Positions 1-8,095 of a stretch of 64,000 nt of DNA are shown here, in pieces (within the stretch, counting starts at the first letter, position 1; each line of letters begins with the position of its first letter). The notes beneath the pieces are model-generated. The model had not been told where the DNA came from. It worked only from the letters and a program-made list of their open reading frames with translations, and made no database searches. The stretch spans positions 2,294,001-2,358,000 of the forward strand of contig NZ_CP027707.1 in NCBI RefSeq assembly GCF_003850345.1, in the 5' to 3' direction. Origin of the DNA: Pseudomonas chlororaphis subsp. piscium. Its GTDB lineage: Bacteria; Pseudomonadota; Gammaproteobacteria; Pseudomonadales; Pseudomonadaceae. Made by a program: the position numbers and the translations under genes.

Positions 1-152
1 TCGCTGAAGTCCGTCAGATCGTGGATGCGGCAAAAGCACGCAATGACCGTCAGCGGCTGAAGAAGGCCCAGGCTGATCGTGTCGACACTTATCTGCGCAA
101 GCGCAAAGCTCGCGAGGCCATTGCTGCAGTGCAGCGCAAGGAGAGTTTCTGA
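1..152 (+). CDS. phage hypothetical protein, 3' end only
   Basis: Open frame entering from the left edge (codons in phase from base 3) and ending at TGA 150-152. The visible 49 residues are strongly basic and helical, rich in Lys/Arg/Ala/Gln, with no motif I recognise. The stop overlaps the next ATG (TGATG), so it is translationally coupled with the following gene and belongs to the same early phage operon. Function unknown. Confidence 0.55.
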   Translation, partial: AEVRQIVDAAKARNDRQRLKKAQADRVDTYLRKRKAREAIAAVQRKESF

Positions 153-664
153 TGGCTATGAACGAATCCCGGCAAGCCCAAATCCTCGCCGGCCAGTCCT
201 CAATCGCCCAGAAAATTTTTGGCTACGTGCCAATCCAGGCGCTTTGGAGCACCCACGACATCCACGGCGCTGTTCTGGCCGCAAACGCAACAGGTGCATC
301 GGCATATGCCGTTCGCCGCGCACTCGGCGAGCTCAAGGACGCCGGGCTTATTCGTGAACCGGTAGGTGGGAAGTTTCAACGCGATGCAGCCACCCCAAAA
401 CCCAAGAAGGAGCAAGTCATGACCCAGGCAGCCAATCAGACCGTTGTTTCGATCAAGAAGCCCGAGGCCGGCGCCCTAGATGTCCTGGCGGCGCTTTCTG
501 GTGAGGTGGTGAGCCTGTCTGAGGACTTCAGTAAGCGGATGAAAGCTCTGGCTGCTCGCATCGAGGAGGTCGCGTTGTCGGTCGAGGCGGAGCGTGAGAG
601 CAATGCCGAGGCTCTGGGCAAGCTCCGGCAGCTGCAATCCTTGCTGAAGGGAATTTCGGAATGA
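152..664 (+). CDS. phage protein with possible N-terminal winged helix and C-terminal coiled coil
   Basis: 170 residues. Residues about 15-75 look like a winged-helix fold (regular helices, then a segment ending LKDAGLIREP typical of the helix-wing transition), so DNA binding is possible. Residues about 105-168 form a charged heptad-like helix. The start ATG overlaps the upstream stop, and the end overlaps the next ATG by 4 bases, so it sits in a tightly coupled early operon upstream of ninB/ninG-type genes. A replication or recombination accessory role fits the position but is inference. Confidence 0.6.
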   Translation: MAMNESRQAQILAGQSSIAQKIFGYVPIQALWSTHDIHGAVLAANATGASAYAVRRALGELKDAGLIREPVGGKFQRDAATPKPKKEQVMTQAANQTVVSIKKPEAGALDVLAALSGEVVSLSEDFSKRMKALAARIEEVALSVEAERESNAEALGKLRQLQSLLKGISE

Positions 665-1032
665 ATATCGACAAGGAAAAGCTGAAGTCTCTGCTGTGGT
701 CCGTAGTGGCCTCATGGAAGGCTGAGGATGGCGACCTGCAGCGTCACACCGCTGCGCTGGATGAGCTCCTGGGCGACAAGACGGTGGAGGAGGTGGCACT
801 GCAGCTGATCAAAGAGAACGATCGGCTTGAGGTAGAGCGTGACAGCTCGAAGACGTTGCTGAAGGACGCAATCGCGCGTGAGGACCGGCTCAAGGCCGAG
901 AACGAGGCTCTGCGCAAGTCTCTGACTGATCTTCACGAAGCACTGGACCGAGAGTATTGGAGCGAGTACGCAGGACTGGACGAGACTCGCAGCATCCTTG
1001 ACGCCGCCATGAGCAAGGGAGAGCAGCCATGA
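661..1032 (+). CDS. phage coiled-coil protein of unknown function
   Basis: 123 residues, ATG overlapping the previous stop by 4 bases (ATGA). Residues about 45-100 are a continuous charged helix with heptad spacing, predicting a coiled coil; there are no cysteines, signal peptide or membrane segments. Its place between a possible DNA-binding protein and NinB/NinG-like genes suggests an accessory early protein. I do not recognise a named family. Confidence 0.55.
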   Translation: MNIDKEKLKSLLWSVVASWKAEDGDLQRHTAALDELLGDKTVEEVALQLIKENDRLEVERDSSKTLLKDAIAREDRLKAENEALRKSLTDLHEALDREYWSEYAGLDETRSILDAAMSKGEQP

Positions 1033-1499
1033 CCGACAAGATCAGCGTCAACTGCCAGGCCAAGCTCTCAGAAGCGATCACCAAACTCAGTGCCATGTAT
1101 CGGGACAAGAAGTTCGTCGTGGTATCCCTGCGCCCCGGGAAGGACCGTACCCTGGATCAAAACCGGTTGTGGTTCGCCATGTACAAGCGCATCGCCGAGA
1201 TGACCCAGATCGGCGATGAAGCCGACGCTCGCCGGTACTGCAAGCTGCACGTCGGCGTGCAGATCCTGCTGAACGAGGATGCAGGGTTTCAGGCCGAGTG
1301 GTACCGGGTCATGCGCCATCTTCCCTACGAGACGAAGCTCGCCATGATGGGCGGCTGCAAGCTGTTTGGCCCGGATGGGTTCCCCGTCACCAGCCTGTTC
1401 AATCGCGTCCAGGGCGTGGCGTACACCGACCGCATCGTCGCGCGCTTTGCTCCTCAGGGTGTGTACTTCGACGATCTGCTGAGCCAGGAGGCCGCATGA
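1029..1499 (+). CDS. NinB-like phage recombination protein (tentative)
   Basis: 156 residues. The segment around residues 33-50, with RTLDQN followed by LWFAMYKRIAE, resembles the 'QN..lwa.l' signature of lambda NinB (Orf) type proteins, which bind single-stranded DNA and replace RecFOR in phage recombination. The very next gene is a clear NinG homologue, the usual ninB-ninG pairing. Start and stop each overlap a neighbour by 4 bases. Length is close to NinB (about 146). Alternative: an unrelated phage DUF protein in the same slot. Confidence 0.5.
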   Translation: MTDKISVNCQAKLSEAITKLSAMYRDKKFVVVSLRPGKDRTLDQNRLWFAMYKRIAEMTQIGDEADARRYCKLHVGVQILLNEDAGFQAEWYRVMRHLPYETKLAMMGGCKLFGPDGFPVTSLFNRVQGVAYTDRIVARFAPQGVYFDDLLSQEAA

Positions 1500-2095
1500 C
1501 GCGAACTGCGCTCAAGGAGATGAAGGCGCCTAAGCCGAAGAAGTGCAAGAACCCAGCGTGTGGCATCAGCTTCCCGCCGCAGCGCCTGGGGCAGAGAGTG
1601 TGCAGCCCCAAGTGTGCCTTGGCCATCGCACCAACGAACCAGGAAAGAGCGCGCAAGGCGATCCAGCAGCGCGAGCGCCGGGAGATCCGCACAGCCAAGG
1701 AGCGGGTGAAGTCGCGGGCAGATCATATGCGCGAGGCCCAGGCTCTTTTCAATCAGTGGATCCGTCTGCGGGATGCGCACCTTGGCTGCGTGAGCTGCGA
1801 TAAGCCGGCGACCTGGAATGGCCAGTGGCATGCCTCGCACTTCCTCAGTGTCGGGTCATCGCCTGAGCACCGATTCAACCCGCTGAACGTGCACAAGGCC
1901 TGCTCGGTCTGCAACAACCACCTGAGCGGGAACATTCACGGCTACCGGCCAGAGCTTGAGCGCCGTATCGGTATCGAAGCAGTAGAGGCCCTATTCGGGC
2001 CCTGCGAGCCAAAACGCTACACCATCCCGGAGTTGCAAGAGATCAAGGTCGACTGCTGGGCGAAAATCAAAGAGCTGAAGGGGAGAGCAGCATGA
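1496..2095 (+). CDS. ninG: NinG/Rap recombination protein
   Basis: 199 residues. The N-terminus carries a zinc-knuckle-like CKNPACG...CSPKC set (residues about 15-42). The C-terminal half has a second cluster with CVSC, WHASHF, FNPLNVHKACSVCN and LSGN, the HNH-like signature of lambda NinG (Rap), a structure-specific nuclease that resolves recombination intermediates and promotes phage-plasmid exchange. I chose ATG 1496, which overlaps the preceding TGA, over an earlier in-frame start at 1298 that lies inside the ninB-like gene. It ends by overlapping the next ATG by 4 bases. Confidence 0.85.
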   Translation: MTRTALKEMKAPKPKKCKNPACGISFPPQRLGQRVCSPKCALAIAPTNQERARKAIQQRERREIRTAKERVKSRADHMREAQALFNQWIRLRDAHLGCVSCDKPATWNGQWHASHFLSVGSSPEHRFNPLNVHKACSVCNNHLSGNIHGYRPELERRIGIEAVEALFGPCEPKRYTIPELQEIKVDCWAKIKELKGRAA

Positions 2096-2787
2096 TCTAT
2101 CCAGGCGTATTGAACGCAGTTGTTTCGGCCCTCGCTGCCGAAGCTATCGACAACACCAGCAAACAGGCATGGCAGAAGCTGTACAACTCTGCAGACGAGG
2201 AGGAGGGCGGCGACCTGGCGACACTGGTTCGCTCCCGCGGCGCCGACACCATCGATCGCACCCAGGTGGATTGCTGGGTGTCGGCCCGGCTGCATAGCCG
2301 TCTTGACCCGAAGCACTGGAACGCACTGGTGGCGAAGTACAGCACCCACAAGGGGCGTAAGGTGCAGGCCATCTCTGCATTGCAGGCCCTCATTAGCACC
2401 CCGGCCCCCAAGCTGTTCCTGTTCAAGGCGACCACCGCCTGGGCCATCCCGCAGCTCAAAGGTGCGCGGGCGAAGGTGGCCAAGTCCGTATCCGTCGAGA
2501 TTCCACTCGATGCTCCAGAGTGGCGTCGTGAGTCGATGGTGAAGGCGGCGGTGGCAGCCGGCCAGGCCAAGGCCAAGAAGGACGAATCCCGGTCTGCTGA
2601 CATGATCGTGCTGAAGGACAGCTTCTACGACATGAACACCTGGGATAACGACGGTACACCGGAGTCGACTCGGCGCCGGTGGCGGCAGGACATTGGTCGG
2701 GCTGCTGATGATCTGGTGAACGATGCCCTGGCACATGCCGCGGACATTCTGGAGGCTGAAGGTTTGCTGATTGAGCGGGCTGCGTGA
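2092..2787 (+). CDS. phage protein in late-antiterminator position, function unknown
   Basis: 231 residues, last gene of the overlapping early block. It lies directly after NinG and is followed by a terminator, where lambdoid phages place the late antiterminator Q. I see no zinc finger or clear HTH. The sequence is a soluble alpha-helical protein with a basic middle and an acidic C-terminal helix. The Q-like role is inferred from position only. Confidence 0.55.
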   Translation: MIYPGVLNAVVSALAAEAIDNTSKQAWQKLYNSADEEEGGDLATLVRSRGADTIDRTQVDCWVSARLHSRLDPKHWNALVAKYSTHKGRKVQAISALQALISTPAPKLFLFKATTAWAIPQLKGARAKVAKSVSVEIPLDAPEWRRESMVKAAVAAGQAKAKKDESRSADMIVLKDSFYDMNTWDNDGTPESTRRRWRQDIGRAADDLVNDALAHAADILEAEGLLIERAA

Positions 2788-2869
2788 TTGCCTATTGACA
2801 GCAATGAGCGGATGAGCGAAATTAATCCCATCCTGTCATTCCTGCGCGTATCGAGGAGTGCCAAACAAG

Positions 2870-2897
2870 AACCCGGCCACCGCGCCGGGTTTTTTAT
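2870..2897 (+). terminator. intrinsic terminator after the early block
   Basis: An 8-bp perfect stem (AACCCGGC / GCCGGGTT, 2870-2877 and 2884-2891) with a 6-base loop, running into a T6 tract. It closes the early operon and, if the preceding gene is a Q-type protein, could also be a target of antitermination. Confidence 0.8.
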
Positions 2898-2961
2898 TGC
2901 CCTAATGCAGGCGAAAGACCGGAAAGACCCTCCTGCCCAATCGACGTTCGAGGATCTACCG

Positions 2962-3198
2962 ATGCACATCACCCGCTGCAAAATGACTCTCCGCTCCAAA
3001 GGGCCTGTTCAGGGCTCGACCGAATCGCTAACCCGCCTGCACTTCGGTGCTGTGTGGTCTGCAAACCCGGCGGAAGAGGACGCGATCTATGGCAAGTACA
3101 CCCCGTACGGCGAATACGTCGTGAACGTGGCTGCCGATCGCGCCGAGCACTTCGAAGAAGGGAATGACTACTACTTCGATATCTCGCCAGCTTTCTGA
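2962..3198 (+). CDS. small acidic phage protein of unknown function
   Basis: 78 residues, read from ATG 2962; the longer frame back to 2788 crosses the terminator and was rejected. The protein is acidic with several aromatic residues in the C-terminal half (TPYGEYVVNVAAD, DYYFDISPAF). It resembles small conserved cytoplasmic proteins often seen in Pseudomonas prophages near the lysis region. No function can be assigned. Confidence 0.55.
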   Translation: MHITRCKMTLRSKGPVQGSTESLTRLHFGAVWSANPAEEDAIYGKYTPYGEYVVNVAADRAEHFEEGNDYYFDISPAF

Positions 3199-3405
3199 TT
3201 CACCTGTAGCCAGGACAGCCTTCGGGAAGGCCTGGACGTCGATAGCCGGATAGTGCGACGTACGGAAATAGCACCGGCAGCCCGCGGGCCCTGACCTCAC
3301 ATGCTGCAGGGCGGCGCGAAGCTTGAGCGGCGAGACCGATGCAACAGGGTGTCGGCGCAGCGATGGCTACGGCAGACGACGGGAAAGACCGCGCACCTAT
3401 TCAGG

Positions 3406-3430
3406 GCCCCAGCATTCGCTGGGGCTTTTT
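3406..3430 (+). terminator. intrinsic terminator
   Basis: GCCCCAGC (3406-3413), loop ATTC, GCTGGGGC (3418-3425), then TTTTT. It ends transcription from the small gene at 2962. The 200 bases before it (3199-3405) hold no gene I can support. Confidence 0.8.
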
Positions 3431-3448
3431 CGTATTTGGAGCTTTGAT

Positions 3449-3619
3449 ATGGCACTCACGACCCTCCCAGTAGTGGCTGCCAGCACTGCGGCCGGCGCAG
3501 CATGCGGTCGCGGAGATCTAGCTGGGTGGCCAGCTGTTATTTTCTTGGCCGCCGCGGGAGTCGTAATACTTTTCGGCATTGGCGCTCTCATCCATATCGA
3601 GTGGCTTAAGCGCCGCTAA
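3449..3619 (+). CDS. small phage membrane protein
   Basis: 56 residues from ATG 3449. Residues 5-20 are Ala/Gly-rich and hydrophobic; residues about 28-50 form a clear transmembrane helix ending WLKRR, a positive-inside stop. It sits alone between two terminators upstream of the holin genes, so a membrane role near lysis is possible. The ribosome binding site (TTGGAGC) is moderate. No family recognised. Confidence 0.45.
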   Translation: MALTTLPVVAASTAAGAACGRGDLAGWPAVIFLAAAGVVILFGIGALIHIEWLKRR

Positions 3620-3624
3620 TTCTT

Positions 3625-3650
3625 AGCCCCGACACTATCGGGGCTCTTTC
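3625..3650 (+). terminator. intrinsic terminator
   Basis: AGCCCCGA (3625-3632), loop CACTA, TCGGGGCT (3638-3645), followed by CTTTCG, a short U-run. It lies immediately after the small membrane protein gene and 18 bases before the next start codon. Confidence 0.65.
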
Positions 3651-3667
3651 GTTTAAGGATCACAGCA

Positions 3668-4321
3668 ATGCAGAGTCCTGACTTCGTTGAGGGTGTATCT
3701 GGCTGGCGGTTGAGCAAGGATCGCCTCGAGCTGTACGGCATGGCTTCCCCGGTAATCCTGGGCAATCTCGACGCGCCAGAGAGCCGTTCAGCCACTGATC
3801 AACCCAAGCCCTTCATCGTGATCGATGGCGTGACCTACATCAGCCAAGCAGAGATTGAGCGCGCATCGATCACCAACGCGAAGATCGTAGCGGGGCTTGC
3901 GGAGCCAATCCGGCGTGGCTGCTTTTGCTCCGGTGGCTACACCGGCGACGGCCCCGAGAATGGTTCGGGGATTATCGCTTCGGGTGCCGACAGGCTGTCC
4001 GATACCTGGGTGGTGAAGATGGCGTCCACCCCGTCCGGGGAAAGGTACGTCGCCGGCTTTGGCGGTTTCGACTCCCAGTTTCTGGTAGACGCTGACCGCT
4101 GGAAAATCAATGACTCTGCCGGGGATGCCCCGCAGCCTGGTGATGCGCTGAAGGCTGGTGGTGTTGGCTCAATGCTTGACGCCATGGCCAGCACGATCAG
4201 CGAAACATCGCTCGGCAAGGAACTGTTGAGCGAGATCAGCAAGGTTCCAACAATCGCCGACCAGATCCGTGACGTTCTCCGCGCCGAGCTCAAGCCAGGC
4301 GGCATGCTGCACCTCCGCTGA
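3668..4321 (+). CDS. stand-alone tail-tip (gpJ C-terminus-like) module
   Basis: 217 residues. Three short blocks match the C-terminus of the tail tip protein J encoded at 22293-25226: GVSGWRLSKDRLEL (J: AGSTGWRLWFDGTFEI), ASITNAKI (J: GTITNAKI), and WVVKMAS...SQFLVDADRWKI (J: WSVKMET...SQFVVRADTFML). The blocks occur in the reverse order compared with J. It is not with the tail genes but directly upstream of the holins. It may be an accessory fibre or adsorption-modifying protein; this is inference. RBS AAGGATCACAGCA is acceptable. Confidence 0.65.
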   Translation: MQSPDFVEGVSGWRLSKDRLELYGMASPVILGNLDAPESRSATDQPKPFIVIDGVTYISQAEIERASITNAKIVAGLAEPIRRGCFCSGGYTGDGPENGSGIIASGADRLSDTWVVKMASTPSGERYVAGFGGFDSQFLVDADRWKINDSAGDAPQPGDALKAGGVGSMLDAMASTISETSLGKELLSEISKVPTIADQIRDVLRAELKPGGMLHLR

Positions 4322-4353
4322 TCACCCCAACAACTGAAAATGGAGCAAGACCA

Positions 4354-4728
4354 ATGGCCGAACCGAGCGCCGGCGTGATGGCGGGTACGGCCGTTGTGGG
4401 CATGACCACTGCGAGCCTGATCCCGGGTGTAGATGTGAATGCAGTGGTCGGCGCTTTCGCCGGCGCCATGTTCTTCGTGGTGTTCGCCAAAGAGCTTACC
4501 GCCTGGGCCAGGCTTGGTTACTTCATCGCTTCCTGGGTGGCTGGCTACTACGTCGCCATTGAAGTGATGGGCCGGGAGATCGCGAAAGCCTCAGGCCTGG
4601 CTGCCTTCTTCGGTGCCATGTTCTGTGTCGCGATCGGTATCAGCCTGCTGGAGTGGGTCGGTGGTGGAAAGATCCCTGGCTGGCTGCAATGGCTCCTCGA
4701 TCTTCGTGGAGGTCGCCCTAATGGTTGA
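4354..4728 (+). CDS. phage holin-like membrane protein
   Basis: 124 residues with about three hydrophobic segments (residues about 10-25, 30-45 and 60-100), small size and a short charged C-terminus (DLRGGRPNG), all typical of phage holins, which form the inner-membrane lesion that lets the endolysin out. It is followed, overlapping by 8 bases, by a second small membrane protein. The endolysin is far away, beside the spanins at 27460, an arrangement seen in several Pseudomonas prophages. Confidence 0.7.
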   Translation: MAEPSAGVMAGTAVVGMTTASLIPGVDVNAVVGAFAGAMFFVVFAKELTAWARLGYFIASWVAGYYVAIEVMGREIAKASGLAAFFGAMFCVAIGISLLEWVGGGKIPGWLQWLLDLRGGRPNG

Positions 4729-5005
4729 TCCATGGACTTTGATAGCGGGTGCGCTGTGTGGCGCGATCTGCTTCCGCATTGCCGTCTACCGCCGTGATGG
4801 TGCCCGCTACCGAGCTGGCGTGTCCTGGCTGGCCTACCTGCTGGCCGTGGGTACTGGCTGCGAATCGCTGCAAATCACGTTGTCCGCGCTGATGGCCAAG
4901 CCCGCGCCGACGGTGTCGCCGTTCCTGCTGATGGTGCTGATTGTCCTGGTGGTGCTGGTGTACCGCGCCCGGGGCAACGTCGCCCGCATCCTGCGGATGG
5001 ACTGA
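4721..5005 (+). CDS. second holin-like membrane protein
   Basis: 94 residues from ATG 4721, overlapping the preceding holin gene by 8 bases. Transmembrane segments at about residues 3-18, 32-50 and 66-82, with the basic tail RARGNVARILRMD. Paired small membrane proteins at a lysis locus are often holin and antiholin or pinholin; which of the two does what cannot be told from sequence. The earlier in-frame ATG at 4613 lies inside the first holin and was rejected. Confidence 0.65.
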   Translation: MVDPWTLIAGALCGAICFRIAVYRRDGARYRAGVSWLAYLLAVGTGCESLQITLSALMAKPAPTVSPFLLMVLIVLVVLVYRARGNVARILRMD

Positions 5006-5008
5006 GCC

Positions 5009-5305
5009 ATGGATTACGTCATCGGCGGCAATCACTACTCGGCCAGCTACCAGGACCTGCGCGAGGAGCACGCCCGATTCGCGGGGATGACCGACAAGCG
5101 CTTCCTGAAGGAGTTGCCCGCGGCACTGCACTTCGCCGTGTTCGTGTGCTGGTTCAAGGAGCTGCCGTCGAGCCAGGTCCTGTCGGATGAGGGGATCGTC
5201 CACCAGCTGGCCCACCTGATCCACTTGAAGGGCGAGCCTCTGGTGATGACCAGGCTTGGTGAGATTCGCGAGCTGTTCAACAAGCAGCTGCAGCTAGCAG
5301 TGTAG
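5009..5305 (+). CDS. phage hypothetical protein
   Basis: 98 residues beginning 3 bases after the holin stop, so part of the same transcript. A soluble, helical protein with an aromatic-rich middle (residues about 36-52) and no membrane segment. It ends directly at an inverted repeat separating it from a convergent gene. Function unknown. Confidence 0.6.
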   Translation: MDYVIGGNHYSASYQDLREEHARFAGMTDKRFLKELPAALHFAVFVCWFKELPSSQVLSDEGIVHQLAHLIHLKGEPLVMTRLGEIRELFNKQLQLAV

Positions 5306-5347
5306 GTCGCGACACGTTTCGCGAATCAGCAAATTGTGTCGCGACAC
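5306..5347. repeat. inverted repeat with palindromic GTGTCGCGACAC
   Basis: GTCGCGACAC at 5306-5315 is the inverse of GTGTCGCGAC inside the perfect 12-bp palindrome GTGTCGCGACAC at 5336-5347. It lies between convergent genes. A related hairpin with the same GCGACAC / GTGTCGC arms occurs at 10554-10588. It could be a bidirectional transcript end or a protein-binding site. Confidence 0.6.
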
Positions 5348-5351
5348 GCAG

Positions 5352-5606
5352 CTACCCGTTAATCACCGTGACTGTTGCGGTGATCTCATAGGTCGAAAAA
5401 CCCTTTGCCTGGAAATCGTCCCAAACTGTTTGCGGGTCAAAGCCAATGAGCTTTTCGGATGTATCCAGCTCTCTGAATTGCTGAGTGACAGTCGGGCCAA
5501 TCCAGGCGCGAGTTTCTGCGGAAAGATCTTCGAGTGTCTTGTCTTCTGGAATGGCAAGAGCTCGATGCTTCGACTCGTTGAAATATGCCTTCACTTTGAA
5601 CTTCAT
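5352..5606 (-). CDS. small moron protein of unknown function
   Basis: 84 residues from the ATG at 5606, preceded on the minus strand by GGAG eight bases upstream; the longer frame to 5651 has a poorer start. The protein is acidic and soluble, beginning MKFKVKAYFNES and ending in a beta-like TYEITATVTVING. It runs opposite to all surrounding phage genes, which is typical of an autonomously transcribed lysogenic-conversion gene. I do not recognise the family. Confidence 0.5.
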   Translation of the reverse strand: MKFKVKAYFNESKHRALAIPEDKTLEDLSAETRAWIGPTVTQQFRELDTSEKLIGFDPQTVWDDFQAKGFSTYEITATVTVING

Positions 5607-5678
5607 ATCTCTGCTCCGTGAGTGTTGGAGCGTAACCAATACCGGCAACACGCCACTATTTCAAGCTGGAGGTGACCT

Positions 5679-6293
5679 GTGGGCAGGCCATATCCGCCAG
5701 CGTCATTGCTTGAGCTGTCCAGCTTCGGTATTCGCCTGATCCCTGCGCCCGAAGTGTGGGAATGGCTTCAGGCCGAGATCCTTGCCGACACCGGCAGCAT
5801 CCACAACGAAGAACACGCCCATCTGATCGATGCTGACATTCGCGTGATGTGGGCCTCCGCCGCCTTCACGAAGAAAGGGCGCACGGTGGTAGGGCAGGCC
5901 GAACAAGTCGCGTTCCGCGCCGGTGGCTGGCAGAAGGCCCGGATGGAACAGCAGATGCTGGATTGGTTCGGCGATGTGCCGGCCTACATCATCACGCTGG
6001 CTGCCGATTACTGCGCCGACTGTTCCGACGCTGACTTCTGCGCCCTGGTCGAGCATGAGCTCTACCACATAGCGCAGGCGACCGATAAGTACGGACAGCC
6101 AGCGTTCACCCAAGACGGCTTACCCAAGCTTGAGATGCGCGGACACGACGTTGAAGAGTTCGTCGGTGTCGTCCGCCGCTACGGTGCGAGCCCTGACGTT
6201 CAAGCGTTGGTGGACGCTGCAAACAAGCCTGCCGAGGTGGGGAAATTGAATATATCGAGGGCCTGCGGAACCTGTCTGCTCAAGTCGGCCTGA
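5679..6293 (+). CDS. putative phage metallopeptidase
   Basis: 204 residues from GTG 5679, placed 3-4 bases after a near-perfect GGAGGTGA ribosome binding site. Residues about 125-131 read VEHELYH, an HExxH zinc-peptidase motif, preceded by two cysteines (CADCSDADFC). This matches the putative phage metallopeptidase family found next to terminase genes in Pseudomonas and enterobacterial phages. Substrate unknown; prohead or host protein cleavage are possible. Confidence 0.75.
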   Translation: MGRPYPPASLLELSSFGIRLIPAPEVWEWLQAEILADTGSIHNEEHAHLIDADIRVMWASAAFTKKGRTVVGQAEQVAFRAGGWQKARMEQQMLDWFGDVPAYIITLAADYCADCSDADFCALVEHELYHIAQATDKYGQPAFTQDGLPKLEMRGHDVEEFVGVVRRYGASPDVQALVDAANKPAEVGKLNISRACGTCLLKSA

Positions 6294-6324
6294 TTCTAGA
6301 CAGGCTCTAGACGGATGAGACCCT

Positions 6325-6801
6325 ATGGCAACCCTGAAAAATGAGGTGAAGAGCTTCATCGTTCAGGCTCTGGCGTGTTTTGACACACCTTCTCAGGTGG
6401 TCGACTCCGTCAAGAACGAATTTGGGGTGGTGGTGACCCGCCAGCAGGTGGAGACACACGACCCAACCAAGGCCGCGGGTAAGGGGCTCGCGATCAAATG
6501 GCAGACCCTGTTCCACGACACCCGTAAGCGCTTTCGTGAGGACACGGCAGAAATTCCGATCGCCAACCGTGCGTACCGACTGCGCGCCATGAATCGCTTT
6601 GTCGAGCGCGCTGAGGGGATGAAGAACATCTCCCTGGCTATGCAGATCTTGGAGCAGGCTGCCAAGGAGTGCGGCGACGTCTACGTGAATCGCCGCCTTG
6701 AACCAGAAAAGCCGCTTGGGTCCCAGGCTGACCAGCCGCATGCGATCGCTGAGTACACCCTGGAGCCTGACGAGAATGTCCCCGCTACCCCGTACCTATG
6801 A
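6325..6801 (+). CDS. terminase small subunit (DUF2280-type)
   Basis: 158 residues. The N-terminal half reads as a helix-turn-helix (FDTPSQVVDSVKNEFGVVVTRQQVETHD), the pattern of DUF2280 proteins that serve as small terminase and bind the packaging site. The C-terminal part is an acidic tail, usual for the segment contacting the large subunit. It overlaps the large terminase start by 26 bases, the canonical TerS-TerL order. Confidence 0.75.
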   Translation: MATLKNEVKSFIVQALACFDTPSQVVDSVKNEFGVVVTRQQVETHDPTKAAGKGLAIKWQTLFHDTRKRFREDTAEIPIANRAYRLRAMNRFVERAEGMKNISLAMQILEQAAKECGDVYVNRRLEPEKPLGSQADQPHAIAEYTLEPDENVPATPYL

Positions 6802-8095
6802 GGCCCCGGTCAAGCTGACGCCGAAGCAGGCGAACATCTACGTCTGGGGTTACCAGCGGAATGCACGATTCCGTGACGCGGTTTGTGGTCGTCGTTTCGG
6901 CAAGACCTTCCTCGGCAAGGCCGAGATGCGCCGCGCGGCCCGACTGGCCGCGGAGTGGGGGGTAAGCGTCGAGGACGAAATCTGGTACGCCGCCCCGACG
7001 CAGAAGCAGGCCCGCCGCGTTTTCTGGCGCCGGCTGAAGCAGGCCATTCCCCGTGAGTGGCGAGACTGCAAGCCGAATGAGTCGGACATGCTGATCACTC
7101 TCAAGAGTGGGCACCTCATCCGCTGCGTGGGTCTGGAGAACTACGACGATCTGCGAGGCTCCGGTCTTTTCTTTGTCCTGGTGGACGAGTGGGCCGACTG
7201 CAAATGGGCTGCGTGGGAAGAAGTCCTGCGGCCTATGTTGTCCACCTGCGAGTACGTTGTACCTGGTGTTGGCAAGTGTAAGGGCGGCCACGCGCTGCGG
7301 ATCGGCACCCCAAAGGGCTTCAACCACTGCTTCGACACATACCGCGATGGGCAGCCAGGCGGCGAACCTGACCACAAGAGTTGGCTCTACACCTCGCTGC
7401 AGGGCGGCAACGTCCCGGCTGAAGAGCTTGACGCGGCGCGTCGCAAGATGGACCCGCGCACGTTCCGGCAGGAGTACGAGGCCAGCTTCGAGAACTACGC
7501 CGGCGTCGTCTACTACACCTTCAGTCGCAGCGAGAGTCGGACCAGCGAGCGCATCAAGCCCGGAGAGGCGCTGCATATCGGCATGGACTTCAACGTCATG
7601 AAGATGGCCGCAGTTGTCTACGTGGTGCGCGAAGGCCTACCGCTTGCCCTGGATGAGTTCCATTCGGTGCGTGACACGCCAGAGATGATCGAGAAGATCA
7701 AGGCGCGCTTCCCAGGTCATGGCATTGCGGTCTATCCCGACGCCAGCGGCCAGAACACCAGTAGTAAGAATGCCAGCGAATCCGATCTATCCCTGCTGCG
7801 CAAGGCTGGTTTCACGGTGATCGTGGACAGCCAGAATCCGGGCGTAAAAGACCGTGTGAATGCCGTCAATGCCATGTTGCTGAACACATACGGCGAGCGA
7901 CGGCTGAAGGTCAATGCCGACCAATGCCCGCAACTGACGCTATGCCTGGAGCGGCAGACCTATGACAAACACGGCGATCCCGACAAGGACCCCAAAAAGG
8001 GTCACGACCACATGAACGACGCCGCCGGCTACTTCATCGCTAAGCGCTACCCAATCAACGTGGAAATGACCACCAGCCAATCCTTGAGAATGTGA
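6776..8095 (+). CDS. terminase large subunit
   Basis: 439 residues from ATG 6776, which has GGAG ten bases upstream; the frame extends earlier but only through the small subunit gene. The Walker A-like CGRRFGKT is at residues 37-44, the Walker B FFVLVDEWAD at about 132-141, and the nuclease domain begins near HIGMDFN, whose Asp is the expected metal ligand, with a further acidic cluster KKGHDHMNDAAGY close to the C-terminus. The enzyme cuts concatemeric phage DNA and pumps it into the prohead. Confidence 0.9.
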   Translation: MSPLPRTYEAPVKLTPKQANIYVWGYQRNARFRDAVCGRRFGKTFLGKAEMRRAARLAAEWGVSVEDEIWYAAPTQKQARRVFWRRLKQAIPREWRDCKPNESDMLITLKSGHLIRCVGLENYDDLRGSGLFFVLVDEWADCKWAAWEEVLRPMLSTCEYVVPGVGKCKGGHALRIGTPKGFNHCFDTYRDGQPGGEPDHKSWLYTSLQGGNVPAEELDAARRKMDPRTFRQEYEASFENYAGVVYYTFSRSESRTSERIKPGEALHIGMDFNVMKMAAVVYVVREGLPLALDEFHSVRDTPEMIEKIKARFPGHGIAVYPDASGQNTSSKNASESDLSLLRKAGFTVIVDSQNPGVKDRVNAVNAMLLNTYGERRLKVNADQCPQLTLCLERQTYDKHGDPDKDPKKGHDHMNDAAGYFIAKRYPINVEMTTSQSLRM

